Positions 8,935 to 19,900 of a DNA stretch of 64,000 nucleotides are shown in pieces. The position numbers and the translations under genes were made by a program. Positions within the stretch are counted from its first letter, which is position 1, and every line of letters starts with the position of its first letter. The notes under the pieces are model-generated. The model saw only the letters and a program-made list of their open reading frames with translations. It had not been told where the DNA came from and did not search any database. The stretch is taken from positions 26,199,764-26,263,763 of the forward strand of contig NC_088306.1 of the NCBI RefSeq assembly GCF_032854445.1, read 5' to 3'. This stretch comes from Liolophura sinensis (Eukaryota > Mollusca > Polyplacophora > Chitonida > Chitonidae).

Positions 8935-10228
8935 ATGATAAAATCTAAAGGTTTCACAAAAGTGCGAGGACGCAAACGTAAGATGGAACCTCACTTGGGC
9001 GGCGACAACAAAACCGTTAACGAAGAGGGGGTACAGGGTAACGGCAGTCCCCTGCCGGGCGGAGCGGCTAGTGGCGACTCACACGGTGATGAGCATCAGT
9101 TCCTGGGGCTTGTTTCTAAACGACCGGAGGGAGGCGGTCCACTACAGTTTGAAATAATTCAAGAGGATTGTCCATTAGATGATTCCTGGGCCAGAAAGTA
9201 TACAATTCCTTTGAGCAAATTGTCGAAAAGCAGACGATTCAGGACGGGAAATCATGCGTTTGATAAAGTTTTGCCAGATCTTCCTACGCATGGCTACAGG
9301 CCACTACAAATCCTCGGGCGGAGTCGGAGAGGGGTGATCTTCTTGTGCCAGAACATGAAGGCAACGTCAGAAGAGAGTAAAGAATGCATTCCAGTTGTTT
9401 TGAAGCTGATCAGTCGTAAAGGAAAAGGTAGACCTCCCAAGGAAGCCATAGACAAAGCAAAGATCCCAACTGATGCCATCCTGGAAGAAGCAGCGATACA
9501 TTCAAACATCGAACATTCTAACATCGTCTCCATGTTGGATTCTTTCTCAATCCGGAACTGCTCCGGTTTGATTTTAGAATTTTGCGAAAACGGCCACTTA
9601 GATCAGCTTCTTAGGGCACAGGATGCCAGGCTGGTCACCGAGCCCGTGGCGCGAAAGTATTTCCATCAAATGCACAGTGCCATCGACTATCTCCATTGCC
9701 AGACCATTACCCACTTGGACATTTGCATGAGGAACATTCTCGTTGGGCCAGACGGCATCTTAAAACTGGCGGATTTTGGGCATTCCAAACGTTTCACCAC
9801 GGGCGACCCTCTGTTCACGGAAATCGCTGGATCTGTCGGTTACCAAGCTCCGGAAATGTTACAGCCCCTTCCTTACAATCCCAGATTAGCGGACATCTGG
9901 TCTCTTGGCGTCGTACTGTATGCAATGACAGTCGGGAAACTACCTTTTGGCTGCAACAAAAATGACTATTTAAGGCAAAACGGAGAAGGGTCTGGAGTTC
10001 CCTCACCCTGGGGTGCTCTTACTTACACCAACACTTCGGGAGTTGCTTCGCGGAATCCTGTCTTACCTGCCCGAAGCTCGACACAGCTTAAATCGCGTCC
10101 GAAACAGTGATTGGTACCAAACTCCAAACAACAAAGTCCAGATAGGAAATTTCTACCTTGTCAGACAACCACGTAAAGTCAAAGAGAGCCAAAAAGAGTT
10201 GAAATTGAAAAAGGACTACGGGATTTAA
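8935..10228 (+). CDS. Divergent TSSK-like serine/threonine protein kinase, intronless, frame broken near C-terminus
   Basis: A single exon reads 348 codons in one frame (8935-9978) and then continues as kinase in the +1 frame to the stop at 10226-10228, for about 430 residues in all. As read without a frame change the frame stops at 10110. The N-terminal 125 residues are hydrophilic with a basic RGRKRK patch. Kinase landmarks: degenerate glycine loop G128-R-S-R-R-G133, VVLK with K157, helix-C glutamate at 184/185, catalytic loop H260-L-D-I-C-M-R-N267, D280-F-G282, A305-P-E307, and ADIWSLGVVLYAMTVGKLPF. After the frame change come EFPHPG and LRELLRGIL, typical of subdomains X-XI. The spacing and the LRQ...FP segment resemble testis-specific serine kinases (TSSK, CAMK group). 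Lack of introns fits that family or a retrocopy. Activity is uncertain: HRD is HLD and the loop Lys is missing. Confidence 0.75.
9977..9980 (+). other. Frameshift site in the kinase gene (A4 run)
   Basis: The kinase frame is in codon CAA at 9976-9978; the conserved C-terminal lobe continues in the frame that starts ACG at 9980. One extra A in the four-A run explains this. Without it the subdomain IX-XI helices are lost and replaced by about 40 unrelated residues ending at 10110. Confidence 0.75.
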
Positions 10229-10338
10229 GCTTGTGGATATAAAATGAGTGCTTATAAGCTCCTCAAAAAAAAAAACGTCACCATGAAAAAGCATTTATAA
10301 ACGAAAAATGAAATCTGTCTGTGAATTATGTCTATCGT

Positions 10339-10344
10339 AATAAA
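10339..10344 (+). terminator. Candidate polyadenylation signal of the kinase gene
   Basis: AATAAA about 110 bases after the frame-corrected stop codon. The downstream region is T-rich (TTTGCTCACTTTTCTCTTC), fitting a cleavage and polyadenylation site. Confidence 0.45.
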
Positions 10345-10496
10345 TCTGAAGTCAATATCATATCTATGTAGTCTTTGCTCACTTTTCTCTTCTACTTTTA
10401 ATTTGTATTTCCGTGACGATCAGGTAGGAGAAGTTTAATGGTCAAAAAAGATAAAAAATAAAAACGGGGAAATATGACAACATATTTAATTATATA

Positions 10497-10628
10497 TCTT
10501 TATTGGTGTTTTACACCGTACTCAAGAGTATTTCACTTGTACAACGGCAGCTTTAACTCACAGAACCCGCATTTGTGAGATGCACCTGTGCCATTCTGCT
10601 GCGTTAACACGCTAACCACTAGGCCACA
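10497..10628 (-). repeat. Meta-type SINE, internally deleted antisense copy
   Basis: Tail TTTATTGGTGTTTTACACCG joins directly to the tRNA-like head (CGCTAACCACTAGGCCAC region). The central domain is missing. Confidence 0.65.
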
Positions 10629-11049
10629 AAGGATCCAAAATATGGCAACTGATCAATAATAATACCTACATTTTTACGGAGAAAAATCTGTCCGTATTTC
10701 TGCAAAAATGAACCTAGTCTTTCCAGACATTTGTAAATGCATTGCTCAAGCTTGGATTGACTGAATGAGCGACCTATTGGTGTTACATCTCCTACCCTGA
10801 GGGAGAATATTTTACGTAAACGACGGTGCTCAGTTTTCGCTGGAGGAAACCAGGGTATCTCGAAGTAACCCAGCGACCTTTGACAATTAATTGAGGTACA
10901 ACAGGTAAAGTGATGAATTTGACCTGTAGAGCGAGCTTCGTGGTCACGGTGGTCTGCCCAAGAGAGACTGAGCATGCGTGTTGGATTGTTCGGTTTCATC
11001 CAAACAAACGTAACCTTCGACATATTTTATTTTTGGCCCAACTCGCTGG

Positions 11050-11220
11050 CCTTCTTTCCGATCGTACGACCGAGGGTCTGCCACCAATCTGCGGATGTCC
11101 GTGGTTTCCCCCAAGCTCTGCCCAGTTTTTCTCTCACCATAATGCTGGCCGCCGTCGCACAAATGAAATATTCTTGAGTAGGGCGTAATAGAACAAATAA
11201 ATTATTCAAATAAATAAATG
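11050..11220 (+). repeat. Meta-type SINE, sense copy
   Basis: Contains TCTGCCACCAATCTGCGGAT, CATAATGCTGGCCGCCGTCG and GAAATATTCTTGAGTA, ending in AAATAAATAAATG. The tRNA head is missing. Confidence 0.8.
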
Positions 11221-12948
11221 AAGTTGTGGTTTGTGGTAGGGTGTAATGTATCCGAGATATATATTCATTAATGAAAAATTAGATATTTAACAACTATTAG
11301 CCCGGCTAACTTGAATTGGATGTCAACACAATACCTTACTGGTCCACAATACCAACTACTGATCAATCAGAGTAGTAAATATTTCACAAATACACAAGGA
11401 TCCTTCCGGCACGATGGGGTTGTAACATATTATCGGCTTATAAGCATAATCAATCATCTGTTCTTGTGCTGAAATGACGACAATGTGAAAATTGAAAGAT
11501 TGCGACGTCAACAGGACAAATAAGTGAAATTCCATTGTGTTTACTTCATCAATTTACAACAAGAACAATACAACAATAAATAATAAATTCAGGTTCTACC
11601 TTTGGTCAGTTTTCAATGAATCAGGTCAAGGTAGATGTCAGAATTGCCAATATGCACATGTAGACTGAAGAGCTTTTGTGCTGTAATAAAGAATCACACA
11701 TTTATCCCAGGTTGTCCCGGATCAGGTTGACCAAAGCCTACTTCATAAATAGCTAATCTACACATATTGTCACAAATATAACCAAATACTTAGGCTGTAT
11801 GCTGTATCAAATTGCACACATGAAATACAATATCACAAAATGAGCTCAAATATATTCTTTGTGTATACGAATGCATACGTGTATCAAAGGAAATTTATAA
11901 ATTTAAATGTTAGGAGGCGCATAAAATTATCCAAATTATCCAAATTAAGGGTCTTACCTTTAAACCACAACCCTGAGAATAAACACAAAGCATTTTAAAG
12001 TATTTCATCACTAATGTCAAAAGTTCACAGATAGTGAAGTATGCTTTACTAGTAACCTTGGTAACCACTGTTGTCCTACACCAAATATATCCACTGACTT
12101 TCCTTTTTTGTGGAACGTCTCACAGAAATGATCCCCGTTGAAAATTAAAAAATAAAAATTAACTGCTGTACAGGCTCGCAGTATTAATCAATAGCACCAC
12201 ATTCGTCTTCTAAGCAAAAATTTCCATCTCAATCTGGTAGCCCTAAATGCTAGAAACATGACTAAAAAGTTGGATTAATGAATAGTTGGAACAAAAGAAC
12301 AATGGCTTCAATTTGTCTCTTATGACCGGGTCCATACAAACATGTGTATTTTGAATGTATCTGCTGGAACATGTGTTTGACGCCATTAAGATATCCGTCT
12401 ACAGGTACACGTTGTTATATCCTTGAACTACCTTCTCCAATAACATGGAGCTGTATGGCTTCATACCAGTAACATTTCAAGAAGATGTCAGTATGGATGT
12501 TTTGCAGCGGGTAATGTAACTTTAACTTTTAAACTACGTTAAAAATCTCAAAGAAATTTGCATGAAAATAAAACTTCATTGCGTTCTGGGAATCCACAAT
12601 GCTTGCTTCAACGATGGAAGTATACATAACTACATACCTCCATGTTTCAACCTAAAACGCTCTACTTGATGCAAAATTTTGAATATGACTACGTTCCTCT
12701 TGTCTCCTCACTCTGGAGGTTCTATTCACCTTAGGGAGAGGTTTCCTAGTTGGTTTGATATCCTACCTTCCCAAAATGTCAGTTTCCGCACCAAAATTCA
12801 TATTTTATGACCTTTTTCCTCTAAAACTGCATTTCTCATGTGAACTTTTCAGGAAGATACAGTAATCTTAATATTAGTCTCTTCTGAACTCACATATGAA
12901 AAAATGCAATTTTTTTCAGACTGAATCTTAACTTTTTAATATTCTACG

Positions 12949-13276
12949 AGAGTTTCGAGTTCAAATTCTATAGCTAATAAAGGTAAAAAGACTTCTGTAT
13001 CATGTGACTTGTGAAAAACGTTAAGCAAGTTTCACTGACCATAATTTACCTTACACCTGCCTCACTGTGTTCTGGAGGCATACATGGCACATCTTTCCTT
13101 CACGAACTTTTCACATTTCACAAACAACTTCTCAATAATTTTTGCATTTAAATAAAATTTTGTGAAGCATTTTTTCAGACGTCCATGTTATTGTGAAAAT
13201 AATCAAAAACTGTCACGTGGTGCTGTAGGAGTTTTTTTCCCTTCAGCCAAGGAAGAGCTCAAACTCTAAACTCCCC
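12949..13276 (-). mobile_element. TIR element copy A (inverted orientation)
   Basis: Ends AGAGTTTCGAGTTCAAATTC and AAGAGCTCAAACTCTAAAC are inverted repeats. The interior (TCCATGTTATTGTGAAAAT, AATCAAAAAC) is the reverse complement of copies B and C. Non-coding. Confidence 0.75.
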
Positions 13277-13407
13277 ATTTTGAACAACTGACTTCAGCTG
13301 TCTTACTTTTGTGTCTTGACACATGGCAGACATGAACATGCCTTCTGTAACTCCTGACCTAACCTTAGCAGGTTGAATCCACAATTCTGAATTAGCCAAT
13401 AGGAGAG

Positions 13408-13746
13408 GATCCAGTTTAAAGTCTTACACTGCTAAAGGTAAAAAAGTCCTGCTGTACCATGTGACCAGTCAAAGATGTTAGGGAACTATTTTTGATTACA
13501 GTTACGATAACATGGACATCTGAGCTTTGCCAAAAGTGATTTAGTGTAGACAAACAATGGAAACAGCTGAGGATCTGAACATTAGTGAAGGCAAGTGGTG
13601 TCTTTTGTGCCTCTGAAAAATGTGGACAGAGGTGAACAGTAAATTAATGTCAGTAAAGGTTGCCTGATATTTTTGACAAGTCACACAATAAAGTAGAACT
13701 GATTTTTACCTTTAACGACAGAAGAGTTCAAACTCTAAATTCCCCT
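13408..13746 (+). mobile_element. TIR element copy B
   Basis: From GTCTTACACTGCTAAAGGTA to TTTTTACCTTTAACGACAGA and AAGAGTTCAAACTC. The interior has GACCAGTCAAAGATGTTAGG and TGATTACAGTTACGATAACA. It lies about 50 bases from the UPF3 stop codon. Confidence 0.8.
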
Positions 13747-13797
13747 GTTATGCGACAAAAATGTAGTGAAGTCAGATGACCAGAAAATGAGTTCACT

Positions 13798-13968
13798 TTA
13801 GCTTTTATCTGTAAAGTCTTGATCTTTCTTCTTCTCCTGGGTGGATGGGTCTGTGCTTGATGACTTGGATGACCTTTCACCTGACTTGATCTCTGAACTT
13901 TTCGCATCTGTTGCACTGCGACTTTCTCGCGCTTTGCGGGGCACATAGATTGCTCTCTCTGGCCGATC
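13798..13968 (-). CDS. UPF3: UPF3 exon 12 (EJC-binding motif and stop)
   Basis: Acceptor TTCACTTTTCAG, then DRPERAIYVPRKARES: the exon-junction-complex binding motif (human form, from memory, is DRPAMQ-YQPGARSRNR). Ends FTDKS and TAA, 56 residues. Confidence 0.93.
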   Translation of the reverse strand, partial: DRPERAIYVPRKARESRSATDAKSSEIKSGERSSKSSSTDPSTQEKKKDQDFTDKS

Positions 13969-16900
13969 CTGAAAAGTGAATAAAACATCCACAACGTTAT
14001 GTACATCTTGATAAGAAATGAAAGAAAAAGTTCAGCAGAGAACGAAGTGCAAATCCATCCAGAGTCTGTAGTAATTAAAGGGGGTCACCTGTTTAAAACT
14101 GTATTAAAAGTGATTAATTTATCTTATTGTTGTTTAACGCCACACTTAAGAACTGCTCGCATTTGGAGTCAATTCTTTGGCTGTAGAAAACCAGAGGGCC
14201 CTTGGGTACAACCACCATCCATTAGCAAGTAACTGACAAACTTGCCTATGTACAGCCAGCAATTTTGTATGCCATCCTGGTGGAATGCAAGTGGTCTTCA
14301 ACGAGCATATAACTCTACATGTGCCATCAACCACTTATTGTTACAAAGGTCCCAGAAACAAGAAGAGCTGGTGAATCTACAAAATCCCTCTCCAAGACAG
14401 GATTATATAACAACTGGGTACAGTGCTAACATACAGTGCTCTACCTTGGATTTCCAGAAAACCAACTAAGCTGCAGAGAAAATGCTAATATGACCAACAA
14501 AGGACAAAAACACCAACATTAATATGCTGAAACCAATATTTCTGAAGCTATCTTCCATCTCTCTCATAAATGCTTGCTTTACTTTGTGATGAAGTACATA
14601 TAATTAAATGCTTATTTCTTGTCTTCAAAAATAAGCGCAATTGTTTTTTTTTTTTTCACTCTCAATACAGAACAATATAAAATTATGAACTAAACTATTA
14701 TATAATGGAAGTATGATATGAGCGCCTTCAAATTAAAAATGATTTGAAAGAATAGAGAATGAATATGAAATACAAACTTAGCATTACTGTTATTCCGGAA
14801 GACGGGTTAAACAGGTCTACATGGACACAGCCATTTTGTTCTGACATGCTTCGTAATTCCGTATATCAATTTGTACGCTAGAATTCTTATGAGGCCATGT
14901 GATACTAGTGCATGTATATCATATTATAGAAACTGGAAACCTGTCGCATCACCCATATCCCCAGCTCACATGGCCAAGTGGCAAACAGGGTTGACATCAG
15001 CAGACACTGCTGCATTTGCACTAAAACTACAGCTGAAATTTGATTCAAACTTATAACACTGTAGGGCTTTGGACCTTCTGCTATATCTTTATTATGTAAC
15101 ATCACAAAAAGGTAGGGTTTTTCAAATTGTCTATTGATGCACAATATACATTTGTTCTGGTGTTGCGATGTCTTTTGATAGTCCTGATGAAGCTGAAATT
15201 TTTCCACGGCATCTATCCTGTACAAAAACAATACACAACACACGGCACACAGCAAACATCTTATACTGACAAAGACAGGCAACGATCAGAAGGCACAAAA
15301 TCCAAAAACAAAGACAAAACAATCATACACATGCTTTTAACATGCTTCCATAACTCACAGCGTTGTTTCACCTGAATGTTATCTAACGTGCTGTTTAAGT
15401 TCCACTGGCATGACTGAATTTCATGGAAAGACCATTCCAGTATAATGAGCATTCTAATCAAATTGCATTATACTTCCCAGTTACAGTTGTTGTGCCTAAT
15501 GGACAATGGGCCTTAGGAATATACTAGTACATGTATATAAAGTGGTATTGTTGTGATATAAGTGTTACTGCGATGCTGTTGCAACACTACTCTACTGTTC
15601 CGCCAGAAACTGATGTTGTGGCATGACTAAGGGGCATTCACAATCCCTGCGGGAGAAATCACTATATATGTGTGTATTAGTCCACCTTCCCCTCTGGTCA
15701 TACGTGGGAAGGTCTGCAAGCAACCTGCGGATGGTCGTGGGTTTTACCCGACCTCTGTAATGCTTCCTCCCACCAAATTGATTGGTGAAGTCGAATTAGC
15801 GAAATATTCTCTGACTCTGACTGCATATGGAAAATCTGTACGAGTGTGGCTATTTAAGATCCTCAGCTTCACACATCTCACCCAGTCTCTGTTCACACAT
15901 CTCACCCAGTCTCTGTTCACACATTTTAACTAGTCTCTCTTCACACATCTCAACCAGTCTCTCTTTACACATCTTGACCAGTCTGTCTACACACATATTT
16001 CCTTGTTACACCAGATGACATTTTTCAAGATGAAAATTACCTTTCTGCGTCGTCTCCCTGAAGAGCCATCATCTTTACTTGCATCGCTCTCCTCTGCATT
16101 GTTCCCCTTCACAGAAGCATCTTTTGCTGACAGTAATGATTGGCTAGTTTTGCTATCTAAATTAGCTTTTGATTGGCCAGCTGAGGGTTTATCAGAGTTG
16201 TCTTTCCCTTTCCTGTCACTCTGCACATCAGATTCACTCCCCTTAGTTTTCCCTTCCACCTACACAAAAACACAGACCAACCCAGAAAAACCAAAAAAAA
16301 AAAACACAACAGAACAACTCATGATGAAAATATACATGCTAAAATATCTGAAATGAAAGTTTTGAGACAACAGCTAAAAGCTTTAAAGGAGAACCCCAAC
16401 ACTTCCATACCAAATGTTCCCTAGACACAATATGTTAGTATGTAAACTGCATTCCAAAAAATATTATTTTAACTAGTTCCACTTAAAAGAAACCACCAAA
16501 GCTGGACCGTCTGCCTATCTTGTTGGCCACGCACGCCAGGTGGGGTAACATCATGCTGTGAAGACCTACTTAATGCTGTGAAGATTATAAAATCCCTGCA
16601 AAGCATTGACAAATCCTTGCATTAGGCCTACGCAGTGTGTGCCTTTCCTGTATCGTATGACTAATCTATAATTAAATCTCTTAATTAGTACCCTGAAAAT
16701 CATATAAGTAAAACAGTTTAACAACATGTATTTTGAAAGATACCGCAGCATAGCGACTAGGAGATAAGAAGACTGATTTTTGCTCACATACTCGCCACCA
16801 AAGATGACATAAACGTGCTTCTGTCTGGTTTGTATGACATGAATTGGACATCCATGGAATTATGGTAACACCTGTGAAGAATGTGGAGCAGTTTTGCAGG

Positions 16901-19900
16901 CCACAGATTGCAGTCCACAGATAGCAGGCCACAGATTGCAGGCCACAGATTGCAGGCCACAGATTGCAGGCCACAGATTGCAGTCCACAGATAGCAGTCC
17001 ACAGATTGCAGGCCACAGATAGCAGGCCACAGATTGCAGTCCACAGATAGCAGTCCACAGATTGCAGGCCACAGATTGCAGGCCACAGATTGCAGTCCAC
17101 AGATAGCAGTCCACAGATTGCAGGCCACAGATTGCAGGCCACAGATTACAGGCCACAGATCGCAGGCCACAGATCGCAGTCCACAGATTGCAGTCCACAG
17201 ATTGCAGGCCACAGATTCTATTTTTTCACAGTCAAGTGTAGCCATATGTCTTCTGGCTTGCGACACAACAGTCCACGAAGTCGAGTCTGCTGATTGTGAT
17301 GTGCAGTGACGAGAACAGTTTGTCGTTCAACCGGTGAACGTAACAATCAAGCTAATTAAAAGCTGAAAGTATCACTGTGAAATGTAAATAAAACTTGAAT
17401 TATATTGAATGGAAACAGTGACCGGTAACTCACAGAAATGCCACTGTAAAATTTTGTCTGAGTTCCTGCTACAGGCTTCAAGGTACTGCATGCTGTGGGG
17501 TATCAGACGCCGTGTGAACTGAGCTGGAGGACCGCCCTGTAGCTTCGTGGACATTGCAGAGCAAAGGCTAGCGGCTCCCTACGGTTCGTGTCAAAGCCTA
17601 ACTGAACAACTTCTGCATTCTGGGAGTGAAAATCTGAACTTCTTTTCTTTTTCATTTGGCTTTTCGGGGGAGATATATGCCTTGTCCATCGGCCTTTTAT
17701 TTTAGTAGGTGGCTGAATTAGCAAGTCGATCTACGACACACGACTACGATCCAGTCCTCCGTAATCAGGTGTTTTTGGTGAGAATTATTTTCTCAATCTC
17801 TGGCATCTTTAGACCATGTATATGTAATTTTACAGCACCCTGCATGACGTTACTGCGTTATGTCGCGAAACCACACATGGGCATGGAATTATCGCGATAT
17901 TAGTTGTAAAAGTATAGCCACTGTCTCCTGTGGTCTGTGTTGTACACACAAAGCCTCAGATTCCCGCGGTGCACTTACTGCCATGAGGTCACGAGGTTAA
18001 CGGTGGCACAAACATAGTGGAGTAGGTTTTCGGATGTTTAATCACCAAATTCTACCGTTTTTCTTCCGTTTTCGATGCTTTAAACAATCGGAATGGATTC
18101 TGGGAAAATAAAGGTATCTATATGCAGTTTGAAATGTCCAGTGCTGGGGTTCTACTTTAATAGGTGTCAGGAAAAAGTCCCAATTCCATTTTTCTGTGTT
18201 ACATTTCACTGACAATTTAAAAGATATAATCTGTTTTAAATGCTGCTTACGGTTTACAAGGCTCTAACATGGGGCTTTTGATTTATTTATTTTTTTATTT
18301 GACAGCCACACCAATTTAGATTATTGGTCCATAAGCAGAATCATTTTTTTACCTAATGTCGCAGGAGGCTATAAATATCAAACTTAGAAATCATCTAATT
18401 TGTGGGAAATGTGAACTGTCACAGTTTCTTTTTTCTCACATGGTCAGACGATTTAATGAAACAACATCCTTGTATAGTTTTACTTTTCCAAAAGACTGGT
18501 ACAGAAATGTAATATTCTGCTTTCAACATTACCAATATCTGTCCCAAATTTTAGAAGAATTAGGGTACCTACATTTGTATATTTTGAATCCAAAAGGATC
18601 TCCTAATCTGTGATGCCACATCATACAAGACATAACTGTAAATCTGGTACATGTACACTTGTTATTTTGATGGAATTTTTGACTGCCGATATATACAAAT
18701 TGGCAGTAATATTAAATCCTATGTTTTGTACGAAGTCCATTTTAACATCTCTTGAGATCAAACTTAAGTTGTTTTTTAATGTGGGATAATGTGGGATACT
18801 GAGAGACAGTAAATGTGGGATGATGTTACAGATTTAATTTGGGATACTGTGAGTGACAGTAAATGTGGGATGATGTCACCGATTTAATTTGGGATACTAT
18901 GAGAGACAGTAAATGTGGGATGATGTCAGAGATTTAATGTGGGATACTGTGAGATAGTAAATGTGGGATGATGTCAGATTTAATTTGGCATACTGTGAGA
19001 GACAGTAAATGTGGGATGATGTCACAGATTTAAAGTGGGATAATGTGAGAGACAGTAAATGTGGGATGATGTCAGAGATTTAATGTGGGATACTGTGAGA
19101 GACAGTAAATGTGGGATGCTGTCACAGACTTAATACGGGATACTGTGAGAGACAGTAAATGTGGGATGCTGTCACAGACTTAATACGGGACACTGTGAGA
19201 GACAGTAAATGTGGGATGCTGTCACAAATTTAATGTGGAACTTCTGTCACGAATGATTGTGAAGTAACACTTTTATGTACTTCGTGTATTTGGTTTGCAG
19301 CATTTCTATATCAACCTGGAATTTTTGGTTTTCACAAATATCCTCCTTTTGAACCTCCTTCAGTCTGATAAATGAACTCGGTAAGATTTCCCAAAACATA
19401 AATCTGTACAGAAAACGGAAATGTGTACTTGAGACAAAACATGTTCACACCAGGCATGGAAATGAAGTGTAAAAGGAGGAAGGGCAGGGAAACTTGACAA
19501 CTAATAAATGAGATGAAATGATATATATTAATATGCCAAGGGAGAATAACCTCTAAAATATTCAAACAAAGAGGTGCACATACTCTAAATACATGTATAT
19601 CCAAAAAGATAAAAGTTGACAGGCAAAAAAGAAAATGGAGAGTCAAATAAGATATCTTACCTTGTATCTTTCACGATCATTCCGGCGACGACTGCTGAAT
19701 AGGTAAAAAGGTAAAATAATAAAATCATTTTAAGACTCAGACTAGAATGTAAAATGTAAAGGCACATTGAAGGCATCAATACAGCACATGGAAGTAAACT
19801 TGAAAGTTGCTTAAAAGTTTTCTAAATGAAACATAGACCAACTATAAAAACAACTGACCTCTCATCATCATGGTTACCTCCCTTCTTATCATCTCGACCA

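Larger units (their letters stand above)
10345..12914. other. Non-coding interval between the kinase and UPF3 genes
   Basis: AT-rich with no convincing ORF. Holds two SINE copies (10497-10628 and 11050-11220). From 11220 to 12914 I see nothing beyond AT-rich unique-looking sequence. Confidence 0.5.
12915..13797 (-). other. Probable UPF3 3' UTR
   Basis: No coding signal. A candidate ATTAAA poly(A) signal on the minus strand lies at 12940-12935. Two inverted copies of the TIR element (12949-13276 and 13408-13746) lie between it and the stop codon. Confidence 0.35.

Noticed and set aside
16681-17266. Long minus-strand ORFs (112-160 codons) with a repeated LWPAICGL-type peptide
   Set aside because: They come from a 14-bp tandem repeat without stops, are open in several frames at once, and lie in a UPF3 intron.
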